DNA of 64,000 nt from Ampullaceana balthica (taxonomy: Eukaryota; Mollusca; Gastropoda; Lymnaeidae), in assembly GCA_944989445.1 (NCBI GenBank), contig CALYLW010000572.1, positions 186,001 through 250,000 of the forward strand, given 5' to 3'. Made by a program: the position numbers and the translations under genes. The notes below the pieces were generated by a model. It was not told where the DNA came from. It saw only the letters and a list, made by a program, of their open reading frames with translations, and made no database searches. Of the stretch, positions 11,321-22,728 are shown one piece after another. Position 1 is the first letter of the stretch; each line of letters starts with the position of its first letter.

Positions 11321-12861
11321 GACAAGTACATGCCCCAAAAAAATAAGCAAACCAAGTTAAGGTAATAAAATACTTTATGTTGAATGAATTAAATTGGGAA
11401 CCTAAATAATACGCGTGCATTTTATTATTTTCATCACAATTCTTTGGTATTCAAGGAAATAACGATGCCAAGATTAATGGAATAAAGCAATTTAACAAAT
11501 GTGAATGAAATTATTTTACTCAACACATAGATGTATGATGTATGTACATTTCTTTCAGGCTATTTCAACCACCTTTTCTGAATTTTCAATATTTTTCTCT
11601 GACATTAAAAAAACAACAAAAAAATCATTTTCTTGGTAAAGAGGGAGGAAACCATACTATTCCCCCTACTCTGGAACTATGTGCATTTCTGATTGCCTTT
11701 GTCTTCATCTAACACCACCAGTTCACTGCCAGCCATATCCCTGACTGATTACCAAAGGAATGGGACGGGGTGATGAAGAGAAGGATAGACAGAAAATACC
11801 CAAGATGAGGACGTGGCGAGGACAGAACGAGAGAAAGAACGAGCTACAAACTAACAAGGCGACCGTAATAAGAAGAGTGGGCCGGGATACGGGCAGCAAC
11901 GGGAGACGGACATAATCTTGTGAAATCCTCGACTTGGATGTCCAGTCCGGCTTCATTACATCCCCTCGCCGTGCCGTCCACCCCATTTCGGACACTGGTC
12001 ACTATTCGGCGTTAGTTAAAAGGGCACTGCAAACAAAGAAGTCCAAATTGAATTAGCGAGGCCCCGGGGCTAGTAATGACGAACTTATTGATAAGGTAAA
12101 CTGGACTGAGGATAGCGCCTTCCGTACCCTCCCCTCCACCTCCTACTGTACGTGATCTCGATGCACTCACTGGCAATTTGGAGTCTTGTATTATTTTAGT
12201 TTTAAAATCGTTTTCTGCCCTCCTCAAGTTTGCCAGGCTATCACCTTTTCTTCATCATCTTTCTCTTTCGTCCACTTTTTTTCTTTCTTTTGTGGCCCTC
12301 GTTCGTGTCTCGCTCTCAGCTTCCAATGGTCAGTACACTCGGGGATGTCCGAGAATGCTTATGTCCGGAGATATTAGCGTTGGCCATTATGGAGCCTCCC
12401 CAAGAACTGTAACTGTGTGGATGTCTGCGTGTTGGCTCTTCGTGCCGCTCTCTAGGATGGAGTTAATTTAGTTCATTCCTCCCATCTGTTTTACTTGGTG
12501 TATAGAGAATAGGTCAACAAAGCTTTGACTATAAATATATAAAGTACTCGTCAAATCAGTGGATTCATTCCATCGGTGCTCATGAAACTTTTCCATTCCT
12601 GGATCTGTAGGGAAAAAAACAGCAACATTTAATTGATTATTTATATTTTTCCATTGTAAATCGTTCTCATTGGCGAACGAACGACTTAAGTCTCGTTGAC
12701 CGAAGACATTCCACGGGCCGACAATTTGAGGAACAAATCTTATACGAAGGAGATAAATAAGTAAAATGCTCATTTATATTTTCGTTACAGTATTTACTAT
12801 GAAAGGACTTACGAGTGTATAAGTAGGATAACCAAACTCAGAAACCGATTTTTAAAAAAAA
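11321..12861. other. Unique sequence
   Basis: No gene or transposon is recognised. The part from 11690 to 12200 is GC-richer. Short open frames on both strands (60-101 codons) show no domain or biased composition and overlap each other. I see no exon with plausible flanking splice sites. Confidence 0.55.
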
Positions 12862-12919
12862 AGACACACACACAAAGACACACACGCAGAAAAACACACA
12901 CACACACACACACACACAC

Positions 12920-12966
<47 letters not shown>
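12862..12966 (+). repeat. (CA)n microsatellite
   Basis: A dinucleotide CA run of about 100 bp, interrupted by AGA, GCAGAAAA and one AA. Confidence 0.97.
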
Positions 12967-12968
<2 letters not shown>

Positions 12969-13534
12969 TCAATGACATACTTGTCATCACCCATCTTACA
13001 GAAAGCCCTGTAAACCGAGTGCTAAAGGGAAGCGACTCATTAAATAAAGTTTTACAAATCCCACCATTCCAGCCGCATTGACCCCATTGAGGACTGCTGC
13101 CACAGGCCAATTATTTGACTGCTCACGACAATTTCATATGTGGTTGTTGAGACAGACTAACGCCATAGCCTTGTATTGGCTCGTTGCTATAGCAACAAGA
13201 TCAAGATAGGCTGCGGCCTAGTAGTATGTGAAGGTAAAAATAAATAAATGTTGCTCTTATTTTTTTTTCTCTGATAAATTCCAAAAGGCCCAGGCCAGGA
13301 AACCTTTGTTGGATCATTCTGATTTTACCAATTACATAGTTAAATCTCTTTCTCTATTACCTTTACTTAAGTAAATATCAATTTGAAAAATATTTTGGTT
13401 TGACAAAATGTGTTGTAGCAGTCAAGTCAATAAAGTTATGATCTAAGGCCCAAGAAAAGAACATACCATTAAAATATGAGATAGCTCTATTTCTTTTGTA
13501 ATTCTTTGTGACTAGTGATGGGTCAAAAATCTAT

Positions 13535-13845
13535 GAACATCCTAAACCGAAGCCATTGAACACTCAAAACCCCAGCCATTGAACATCCTAAACCCCAGCC
13601 ATTAAACAGCCTAAACCCAGCCATTGAACACCATAAACGCCAGCCATTAAACACCCTAAATGCCAGCCATTAAACACCCTAAACGCCAGCCATTGAACAC
13701 CCTAAATGCCAGCCATTAAACACCCTAAACGCCAGCCATTAAACACCCTAAACGCCAGCCATTAAACACCCTAAATGCCAGCCATTAAACACCCTAAACG
13801 CCAGCTATTAAACACCCTAAATGCCAGCCATTAAACACCCTAAAT
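13535..13845 (+). repeat. 23-bp minisatellite, left part
   Basis: Units read GCCAGCCATTAAACACCCTA plus AAT or AAC. About 13 copies lead up to the left end of a hAT element, and the array resumes beyond its right end at 16578. The two parts were one array before the insertion. Confidence 0.93.
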
Positions 13846-14914
13846 CAGTGGCGTAGCTAGAGGGGGGCGGTGGGGGCGGTCCGCCCCGGGCGGCACACAT
13901 TTAGGGGCGGCATTTTTGGGCATTTGAAAAGTGCAAACTATTCCGACAACCACCCTTTTTCTTTTGAAGGGGGGAAACCAAGGTGAAACAAAAATATTCG
14001 TAATTTCTATTCCTAATTAACGTATTCCCACAACATTTGTTTGATTACATAGTGAATGTGTGCAGTGTGCATGTTATAAGTAAACCAAAACCGTTCAAAA
14101 ATTTAAAATCACTCAAAAAAGTTATCGATTTGTTTGGAAATTTAAGCGGTATACGGTACGACCAGATGACGCTTTTATATGAAAACACACACAAAAACAT
14201 ATCACCGCTGGGCCCAAAAATGTGCTATTTATATCGCCACGATGTTTGTTGCGAGGAATTTCGACATTCGCAGAATGATGCGCGAACAAGTACCTACATG
14301 GAATGGTGGTTCAAATACTTTGTTTAGCTTGCAAGTAGTAATTTATATAAAATACGGGGGTAATTTATATTACTCTTTGTGTTTTCAGAAAAGTATTGTA
14401 TTGTACATAATAGTAGCACACATAATTTGTGTTTTTCATTAAAATACGGTTAGGCTATTCATTAAAAATGTTACGCCTATCCAATTAAAGTAATGTGTAA
14501 ATAATTTGAATTCGTCTATTTTATGGAAAATTATTAAGATTTATGACAAGAACATGAAAATATTCAAATTTCTCCGTTAATAAACACCACAACAGGCATA
14601 AATAATTTCGAAAAAGACATACTTTTTAATTGACATCTGAAGAAGTAACTAGTAAAACAAGATAAGATGCTTAAATTTTACTCAATTCAATGCTTTTTTT
14701 TTATATTTTCTATGTTATCTCAATTTATGGGAACCCGTCATTTTTTAAATAAATGCAAACCAATTGTATGGGACAAAGAGATGTGCTAATACAAAAAGCT
14801 GTTATATCAGTCAAACAATTTGTGATGAGTTTGAGATATCAACTAAACGCTGAGTTTGAAGGTAAAAAAAATATGAGTGGGGGAAATTAAGAAGACGCGG
14901 TTCTATCTTTAGAA

Positions 14915-15464
14915 CGAGAAGTAAAACAGGAAATCATGCAGGGAATTATAAGAGAAAATAAAAGAACGCTTTGATGAGTTGCAAGTCCTTGCAAGAAAAT
15001 ATTCGTATATAATACCATGTAACCTACTGAATGAATCATTTGGAAATCAAATAAATTACTTTATTGACATTGATAAAGAACAGTTCAATATTGAAAGAAA
15101 AAGGCTCCAGGTTTTATGGCTGTACCTAACTACAAGAATAGACATTATGTTAGAAAAACGGGGGGATAGGCCCCCATTGATCTATTAAAATTTATTCAAC
15201 AGTAAGATTCGAAAATTCTGTACCCAACATTGTAATTTTGCTATGAATGTTTTCAACAATTGCAATCAGTGTCGCTAGTTGTGAAATGAGCTTCTCCAAA
15301 CTGAAGTTGATAAAACTTATCTTCGTTCCACAATGAGCGATGTAAGACAACAAAATCTTGCAATATTGACAATAGAACAAGATATTACAAATAATTTAAA
15401 TTTTGATAGCATAATACACGATTTTTCTATTATGAAAGTTAGGAAAATAAATGTAAAAATGTGA
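14915..15464 (+). pseudogene. hAT transposase C-terminal fragment
   Basis: The reading is broken. QEIMQGIIRENKRTL ends at a stop near 14970. ERFDELQVLARKYSYIIPC follows in another frame. From 15247 comes FSTIAISVASCEMSFSKLKL, then after a one-base shift near 15312 comes TYLRSTMSDVRQQNLAILTI and a stop at 15462-15464. SVASCExSFSKLKLIK-TYLRSTM is the signature of the hAT C-terminal dimerisation region, in the style of the ZMYM/DUF4371-related animal group. Upstream (14037-14330) an open frame of 96 codons lies in the right place, but I cannot assign it to a domain. The gene is dead. Its ends belong to the element at 13846-16577. Confidence 0.85.
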
Positions 15465-15817
15465 TTGCATAATAATGTATACAATTTATTTGTTTTTCAA
15501 AAAAAATCATTTATTTATAAATATAAAATAAAAGAATAGTAGTTGATAATGTTGTTTTGGGGGTGTAAATTTGGAATATGTTTTGTCTCATGGGGGGGGG
15601 GCTGCGACCTCAGTAACTTTCTTGTGGCCTTTAAAAATATATAGTGTATTTTTTATAAATGTGTATTTATAGGTATATCATCTTATGCGGCCTCTTTAAT
15701 TACTGCTTACATAAATATGGCATGCAATGGTAAACAAGTTCCCCACTTTTACATCGTTTCAATTACAATTATTTATTCATGTTTATTAATTTATAAAAAT
15801 AATCATATAATCAACTA

Positions 15818-16517
15818 ATTTGCCGTCCATAAATGACGTCCCCCAATTTTGGCTGATTTTTTACCCCCTCCGGCCTCGTCACACGTCGGCACAAAAACTT
15901 AGACCCCTTCTTCAATAATAATTTCATAAAATTTTGACCCCCCCCCCTCCACCGTATTTTCTATTTGAAAATGAGCATGTTTCAAATCAATTTTTTTCCA
16001 TTTAAGTATGTTTTAGTACAAAGCTGCACTCTAATATTTGGGGGCACGCGGTGGTCGAGTGGCAGCGCACTGGACATTCGTACCGATGGTCACGGGTTCG
16101 AATCCGTGTGAAGGCAAGGGCTTGTTCCCGGGGCCTAGGGCGTCCCTGAGTCACCCGCTCCGAATGGGTACCTAACTACACGTAGTTAGGCGGCTGGGTA
16201 ATGCGTGGAACCCACAAAGCCGTGGCCTGTGAACGCTGCATCACTTGCCAACAGATCATCTGTCATGGTCTGTGGACGCAATTATCTGCTGCATAGAAGG
16301 AGCGTCTGTATAGATAAGATAAGAAGATAATATCGTAACACGCGTTTTACGTTAACGTCATTAAATAAAGTGTCAGTAATCAATATTTAAGTTGAACGTT
16401 TATTTAAAGTTGTGCGTTTTGACGTGACATCACATTTCTCAAACACACCCCTCTTGTCACACATCGTAACAAATGTATCCCCCCCCCCAGGTGCGTGACG
16501 TCATTTATGGACGGTCC
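15818..16517. mobile_element. MITE with CCGTCCATAAATGACGTC ends, split by a SINE
   Basis: The left end reads GCCGTCCATAAATGACGTC and the right end is its inverse, GACGTCATTTATGGACGG. Both sides are flanked by CTA (15815-15817 and 16518-16520), a possible 3-base target duplication. C-rich runs follow each end. No transposase is encoded. A relative with the same terminal plan and the same CTA flanks is at 30790. The TIR style suggests PIF/Harbinger- or Tc1-like mobilisation; the superfamily is inference. Confidence 0.75.
16040..16345 (+). mobile_element. tRNA-derived SINE, copy 1
   Basis: The head carries an A-box-like TGGTCGAGTGGCA and a B box GGTTCGAATCC about 35 bp apart, the RNA polymerase III promoter of a tRNA gene; the TGGTCGAGTGG form recalls Ser/Leu tRNAs. 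A unique body of about 200 bp follows, containing GGGCCTAGGGCGTCCC and GTGGAACCCACAAAG. The 3' tail is GACGCAATTATC...GGAGCGTCTGT plus (GATAA)n. The tail is shared with the LINE family in this window. TAATAT occurs on both sides and may be part of a target duplication. The insertion lies within a MITE. Confidence 0.9.
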
Positions 16518-16577
16518 CTAAAAAGGGCGGCACATTGGAGACCGCCCCGGTCGGCAAAAGTCCTAGCTACGCCACTG

Positions 16578-16672
16578 CCCCAAATGCCAGCCATTAAACA
16601 TTAAACACCATAAACGCCAGCCATTGAACACCCTAAATGCCAGCCTTTAAACACCCTAAATGCCAGCCATTT
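16578..16672 (+). repeat. 23-bp minisatellite, right part
   Basis: Continuation of the array at 13535 beyond the hAT element: about four units of the AAATGCCAGCCATTAAACACC type, one with an internal duplication of ATTAAAC. Confidence 0.9.
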
Positions 16673-16775
16673 GTGGATCCTACGCCCCCACCCCACCCAC
16701 AAACAAAAAAATAATAATTATGAAAAATATTTTTTATTATAATAATGTTTTTTTAAATATGTATGTATATGTGTG

Positions 16776-16779
<4 letters not shown>

Positions 16780-16827
<48 letters not shown>

Positions 16828-16833
16828 ATATAT

Positions 16834-16908
<75 letters not shown>
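16780..16908. repeat. (TA)n microsatellite
   Basis: About 130 bp of alternating TA with occasional CA and a few phase breaks. It can form cruciforms. The open frame of IYIYI residues across it is not a gene. Confidence 0.97.
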
Positions 16909-16911
<3 letters not shown>

Positions 16912-18349
16912 AAAAAGTGGGGGGGGAGCTGGGAGTCCAAGCTAGGGAATCTGATGGTCAATAAATAAGGGATCGATAGCTAGGAGGTCAATACTTGGTG
17001 GATTCAATAGCTGAATTATCCGATATTTGGGGGTCTGATAGTGTGGGTCCGATGGCATGGTGTATTATCTCGTGGTGAATCACCTGTCAAGACTCTGTGA
17101 AACATGACATAACGATTTTTTTTTCAGACCTACGAGTACACGAGTGGGGTCGACACTGTGACAGCAATGGAACGAGCATCTTTCGAGCGTTATGGCGAGG
17201 GTGACATAACTATTCCAAGTTCTTCTTTAATTTTCTTTTTACTTGTTTATATTTATTTTTTTAAATAATTTTTTTAAGTGAGTGAATTGACGGAATCATA
17301 TTTCAATGAGAGATTTGTTGTTGTTGTTGTTTTTAAAGTGAATCCATGTGATTGTTAGGAGGAAAAAAGGTTGGATATGGCGCAGGGTTTGTATCAGAGA
17401 TATGTCAAATGTTCAGTTTGGAATAGTCTACTTCCAAAATGGTGCAATAATATTCTGAACATTCATTTTAGATTATTTTGCACCTACAGCCTAAATTACA
17501 CTTCAAAAGAGAAGAGTGACTTTTTTTGTTACGTTACTTTCCGGTAAAGCTTTGATGTTCAAACAAACGACAACAATGAAAAGTGACAAGATATTCGCCC
17601 CAAGTAAACACACAAACATCCCGTCTCATAAGGTAACAACATTTATTTTATGGTAATATAATTTATTCCGGTCTGGCACCTCGGACATCGGGCTAATCTC
17701 TGGATCACTGTACGTCCCGGCTACCGCAACGCCATCTTGCGGTGGCCAAAGTAATTTTCAGCAACGTCCGGTGACGGTCAAGCTCGAACGTCTCCGCGTT
17801 GACTGCAAAGAGGCGATATGGTCATGTGGTCATTTTCCTTGCGGACACTATCGCAGGAATGTTGGGGGAAATCTTAATTCACTGTGGTCAAGCCGAGACG
17901 TCAGATGTCAACCCATCCTCCCATCCCTTGGCCGGACACTGACCAGGGTCCGATTAATACTCGGATTTGTGGGGCTTGAGGGAGGAGGGTGAATTTAGTC
18001 TGATTGTGTGAAGTGTGTTAGACCAGGGGAGTTAAGTCATTCCGATGTGAACGTCCTGAACTTTTCTTTAATTTCTCTGAGAATAAAAACCAAATTAAAA
18101 AGATTAAATTTGTCCTCAGCCCTGGAGAAAAGTGGACGAGACGTCACAATGAGTCGGACTGAAGATTTGAAGATGACCGGATGTTAGATTAAATCGCCAC
18201 TTTGGGGTCAGCAGTAGCCATTTGATCAATAAACCGCAATTTCCGGCTTAGTCTCTTCGTTAATAAACGAAATAACACAAATCAAACGAGTACCACAGAA
18301 AGTAACACATACATAAATACAGTTTGAAAGTTTAAAAAGTAATAAAAAC
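16909..18349. other. Unique sequence
   Basis: No gene or transposon is recognised. The 17650-18000 part is GC-richer with several CpGs. A 73-codon plus-strand open frame at 17771-17992 has no recognisable motif. The remainder is AT-rich. Confidence 0.55.
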
Positions 18350-18842
18350 AACCCGTAAAAAAACAAGTTTTTTACTATAAATCCTTTACGTATGAGACGT
18401 AACTAAAAGAATGTTCATTATAACACGCAGCGCAAGACCATCCAAAAATACAAAATTGCAGTTGTGTCGTAAAACGTGTTTAATATAATGCGCACCGATC
18501 AGGAATAGGCTTATAAAAAGTTTTGTCAGTAAAATACGCACCTTATTGCGCGACAGAAAGGTTGTTCAATATAATTCGCACCGCGACGCTCTATCTCAAA
18601 AAATAGCATGATACATAGGAATAAATAAAATAATCTAAAAAATCAATAATTTAATTACGGTACATGCGATCGATCTGAAATTTTGATACATTGTTTTTAT
18701 CATCGGTACGAAACTGCCTGCAAAATTTCAGCTCGCTATCTTGCGAGCAAGTGGGTTAAAAATCGATCAAAAGTTTTGGCGACGAGCAAGCAAGCAAGGT
18801 CGGTCGGCCGCAGACACCACGAGTTAATATAAAGGATTTAAA
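18350..18842 (-). mobile_element. Helentron-like element D, copy 1
   Basis: Read on the minus strand it begins TTAAATCCTTTATATTAAC and ends near TAAAGGATTTATAG followed by a hairpin (GTAAAAAAC / GTTTTTTTAC) and ACGGGTTG. A short inverted terminal sequence plus a hairpin at the 3' end is the plan of non-autonomous Helentrons (HINEs). The interior has AATATAATGCGCACCGATC and GATCTGAAATTTTG, shared with copies at 44.98 and 59.68 kb. No protein is encoded. Assignment to Helentrons is inference. Confidence 0.6.
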
Positions 18843-19088
18843 AATAGAAATTCATTTTTTCTATTTCGAAAATTATTTAACCGTTTTAACCCGCACAGCT
18901 TAAGAGAATATGCTGGTTAATTGTTAACATTCTAACCTGGTTTGTACCTTAAAAATGTAAACATATTGTTTGATCTATACTTTTGGTCTAATGGTTTGAG
19001 GCTAATCCACGCAGCAGAGTTAACTGACTAGATAACTCGTCTGTGTTAAACTTAAACTCAAATGACATCATCAGTACATATAGTTATA

Positions 19089-19500
19089 CTAGCGTATCAC
19101 GCGTCAAAAATGACGGAAGTTTTCAGCTGAAATCTATTTATTTTATAAAAAATGCACTTTTTTTAGGGCGCCTACGGCACCGACCTTTTCAAAAGCCCAA
19201 CTAACGTGTCCTTGTTTGATAAATACGAAAGATTCAATTTTCTGAAATGTACACAAAGTATTTTATAATAGGGGTTGTAGGGTGCCTATGGCGCCCCCTT
19301 TGTTTTTTTTATTTTATAATTAACCATCATCAAATCCTCTTTTTACATTGATCACTTTTCCAAAATTAAAATACATGTATGAGCGAAAACAATGACGTCA
19401 TATAATTTTTTTTTACAGCGCATCTTTAATTTGCAAACCTTTTGATGCATTGGTGCAGTAATTTTGTTTTCCCTGCTTTCTAAAATTAGTAGCATCACGG
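19089..19500 (-). mobile_element. Helitron-type fragment related to Helitron C
   Basis: The minus strand ends CGTCATTTTTGACG (hairpin), then CGTGATACGCTAG, followed by T. Hairpin plus CTAG with a host T is the standard Helitron 3' end. The interior (AAAAGCCCAACTAACGTGTCC, GGCGCCTACGG, AATGTACACAAAGTATT) is the inverse of sequence repeated in Helitron C at 50152-50842. The 5' end is not identified, so the right boundary is approximate. Confidence 0.6.
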
Positions 19501-20390
19501 ACAGACATTGCAAATTATATCGTTTAATTAATGAAACTATAACAGCTACACATTATTTATCTAAATACAGGATTTGGAAGATGATTAAAAATCACGTCAA
19601 TGATGTGACCAAAACAAAAGTGAATAATAATTAATTATAATTATTTTAAAATATTGCATTAGATAAAAGTGAGTGGAAAATAAAATAATTTTAATTTGAA
19701 CCGCCCCTCTTCCTCATCTTTGACGTTGATTCTCTCTTGTACAACGAATAAATAAACATTTAAAAATAAAAATTACTTCCCTTCCCGGTCGTCTTTTTCT
19801 TAATATTTTCCAAACGTTTCTGAGTAGTTTCCCCTAGCACCCACGTGACATTAAGCCCTGTGTTTAGTTAAGATGGCTGCCATATTTTTATCCCCATATG
19901 AACTGCCGCCGCCCCCTCTATGCAAACACGACCCGGCTTTGGAGTGGCCTGTTTGATCCAGTGATCGCCTGACAGATTTGTTCACCGCCCCCGGTCGTCG
20001 ATGACAAGATATGACTGTTCTCAACACGTCACGCCAACGGGTTTCTTCAGGAATGAAAAGGTCAGCACGGAGGTTGTGAGGGAGTCGAAACTACGAACGA
20101 TAACTCCAAGTCAAGGGTACGTTATCCGTAGACATTCCCATTATTTTTAGTGGGAATTGAAATTAAGCCACAGCATGTATTCAATGAATCCTCTTTTTAT
20201 GCCAATTGACCAGTGTGCTTGGCCAGTGGTCACCTAAATCTAAATGGTCAATATATAGGCTGATTCTTTTATGCTAATTAGATAATTTTATATGACGTTT
20301 TAAAAAAAAAGCGTTTGACAGTTCTCAGACAAATAACCTCAAAAGTCTTTTTATTTTATTATTATTATTATTATTTATTTTTTTTATTAT
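19501..20390. other. Unique sequence
   Basis: AT-rich, then GC-richer at 19840-20120. TTAAGATGGCTGCCAT near 19868 resembles a YY1 site. No coding exon is visible. Confidence 0.5.
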
Positions 20391-20605
20391 GTGCCCCATA
20401 ACCTCGTGGTCGTAGGGGCTCTGTTTCCATTAGAACTTTCTCGGGGCTTGGTAGACCTGGGGGCGCCCATCTCCTCTCCAGGTCAGCGGAGCACTTGTTA
20501 GCGATAGCCATTCATCAACATTTTTATTGTGGCCTTAACGTGGGCTAGATCCTATGCCCTTAGCTTGTGAGGCAAGCGCTGTATGGACTTCGCTCTACAT
20601 AACTC
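20391..20605. other. GC-richer block, possible transposon fragment
   Basis: A sharp-edged block of mixed composition (GTGCCCCATAACCTCGTGG to TCGCTCTACATAACTC) sits in very AT-rich DNA, after a TTATTATTATT run. It has the look of inserted sequence, but I find no terminal repeats, target duplication or second copy in the window. Confidence 0.3.
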
Positions 20606-21469
20606 ATTACGTATTGTGATTATTTTTAAGACAAAGTTTTCGTCACTATTTCCCAGCACATATATAAAAGTAACAACATTGTGTACACATTTTAGTATCA
20701 TTTAAGTTGTAAAAAGAAGTTGTGTTTCCCATAGTCTACTTATTTAATTCAAATTAAAGTAGAATTAACAAATAATTGTTGAGAGACGCCTCACAGAATT
20801 CATGATATTCGAATCATATCATACTGAAATTCTGTTCTGATTTTATACCTCAGACATTGCTCTTAAGAGATATCCGCCTGATGTATTTTGTTTTCTTACT
20901 CAAATTAAAAAGTAAACACCTGCTAGCTGGGAATAAGTTCATTGTATACACCTGTGATAAAATAAAATCGCCATATTTTAGTTCAATAAAAGAGCGGTAA
21001 CTCATCTTGATGTTAAATTTAAAAATCTGTTTGATGATTGGCGACAGATCCCCAGATCGTTTACCACCGAGCGACAGACGCGAGGTTCTATTAACATCTT
21101 GTTGTATTCAGCATCCCAGATGTGAACAAGGGCAACCATCCGTGTACCGTGTGCTGGGAGGTAACTGTGATCAGGTTCTCTGACATATTCACAGCCCGGG
21201 CGCAAGTTAGCTCCCCGTCACTTTGATCTGATCGTCTTAGTCTCTCACGACGATGACATCCTTCAACGAGGCGGTGACGAGAGATGCGAGTTCAAACTCG
21301 TGGCAGGCGCCAAGGTGGGGTCATCTAGAACGAAAAAGCAATATTAACACGTGGGTTGAAGAGAAAGGCGTGAAAGGTTGGAGTTCGATTTTATAACCAC
21401 ATCGGCTTAAGTGCAAGATAGACAGAAATCAAGGGCTTTCTTGCTCTGGCTTGTGAACCAATTTTATTA

Positions 21470-21600
21470 GGGCTGTACCGGATTCAAATTTTTTTAATCC
21501 GGCCGGAGCCGGAAATAAAGTGAAATCAGACAGGAGCTGAAGCCGGAGCCGGATCAGTAAAAATAGCCGGATTCCGGACTTGCCGCAGGCGAAATCCAGA
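21470..21600. other. GC-rich CCGGA-repeated patch beside the LINE tail
   Basis: GCCGGAGCCGGA, AATCCGGCCGGAGCC and GCCGGATTCCGG occur in about 110 bp next to the LINE 3' tail. It resembles the ends of GC-rich MITEs, but no second end could be found, so it is left unclassified. Confidence 0.3.
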
Positions 21601-21611
21601 ACACCCTAACT

Positions 21612-21845
21612 TTTATATATCGTGACTTATCTTAACTCAGACGATTTTTTTCTATAAGAGAAGATTATAGCGTCCTACCCTTATCCGAGGTTTTGTCTAG
21701 TCTCGCATTTTAACAAGAGTTTTAAATGTAGATTTTTAGTTTTCCTGGTTTCCTCGGGCAACGCATTGCACGTCCGAATTCTTGACGGCAAGAACGGGAA
21801 TTTGTATGTGCTGTATGGCATGCAATGGGACTGGTTATTGTAGTA
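21612..21845 (-). pseudogene. LINE 3' end, copy 3
   Basis: On the minus strand the sequence translates to HSTYKFPFLPSRIRTCNALP and then EETRKTKN, the final RT-protein block (FFPRTIRxWNxLP) of the same LINE as copies 1 and 2. After about 60 bp of 3' UTR it ends in GGACGCTATAATCTTC, then CTTATAGAA, CGTCTGAGTTAAGATAAG, the tail also used by the SINE. The upstream RT is missing, so this is a short 5'-truncated copy. Confidence 0.75.
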
Positions 21846-22054
21846 CGTCATTCTGTATGTGGTATCTTATCTTGGTCTCTTTAGACATAGCTTTCGAAAC
21901 AGCCATCGGACTTCATGATGAACCACCACACTGTGCCCCACCTCCACTCGTAACCAAGATTTCCATAGAGAAAAAACGTTTATTTGAGAGTGACAAGTGA
22001 AGATTTCAAATATGTAATCTGTGTTTTACCTAAACCTTGATTGTGTCTTGGTTT

Positions 22055-22218
22055 GACTTGGCTGGAATACACGGCTTACGCGGCTGAGGTGTCCAGACTT
22101 GGCTGGAATACACGGCTTACGCGGCTGAGGTGTCCAGACTTGGCTGGAATACACGGCTTACGCGGCTGAGGTGTCCAGACTTGGCTGGAATACACGGCTT
22201 ACGCGGCTGAGGTGTCCA
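22055..22218 (+). repeat. 41-bp tandem repeat, 4 identical copies
   Basis: Four copies of a 41-bp unit starting GACTTGGCTGGAATACACGG, identical to one another as read. Perfect identity implies a recent amplification. The unit is GC-richer than its surroundings. Confidence 0.95.
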
Positions 22219-22453
22219 GACTTTGGTCACAACGGGAACAACCAGTGAGATAACATGGTTTTAATGTATTATATCAATGTCTTATATCAATGTACATGAA
22301 TATTAAAGAGTGTAGTAGTAACAGTAAAAATAAACATTACTTAAAATACGCATTTACTGATACGCAAGCTTAGTTATATAGATAAATAAATAAATATAAT
22401 TCAACAACTATTTATCAAAGTTTAATATAATTTCCGCCCTCATTTATAGGTCT

Positions 22454-22728
22454 ACAATAACAATACATCAAATAAGATCCCTTATACTAACAGTACATCA
22501 AATAAGATCCCTTATATTAACAGTACATCAAATAAGATCCCTTATAATAACAGTACATCAAATAAGATCCCTTATACTAACAGTACATCAAATAAGATCC
22601 CTTATACTAACAGTACATCAAATAAGATCCCTTATACTAACAGTACATCAAATAAGATCCCTTATACTAACAGTACATCAAATAAGATCCCTTATACTAA
22701 CAGTACATCAAATAAGATCCCTTATACT
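22454..22728 (+). repeat. 30-bp tandem repeat, 9 copies
   Basis: The unit is ACAGTACATCAAATAAGATC plus CCTTATACTA. Differences are one ACAATACATC in the first copy and TATTA or ATAATA in two others. Inner copies are identical. Confidence 0.95.

Larger units (their letters stand above)
13846..16577 (+). mobile_element. hAT DNA transposon, defective, inside a minisatellite
   Basis: The ends are CAGTGGCGTAGCTAG at 13846 and its exact inverse CTAGCTACGCCACTG ending at 16577. The flanking octamers are CCCTAAAT (13838-13845) and CCCCAAAT (16578-16585), which differ at one base. Eight-base target duplications are the hallmark of hAT elements. Just inside the ends, GC-rich subterminal sequence (GGGCGGCACA, GACCGCCCC) is also inverted. 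The body holds transposase remnants on the plus strand, listed separately. A MITE (15818-16517) and a SINE (16040-16345) are nested inside. Without them the element would be about 2.0 kb, short for an autonomous hAT, so the 5' part of the transposase is probably deleted. Confidence 0.9.

Noticed and set aside
16040..16115. tRNA gene
   Set aside because: A and B boxes are present, but a 200-bp body and GATAA tail follow, and a second copy has a target duplication. It is a SINE head.
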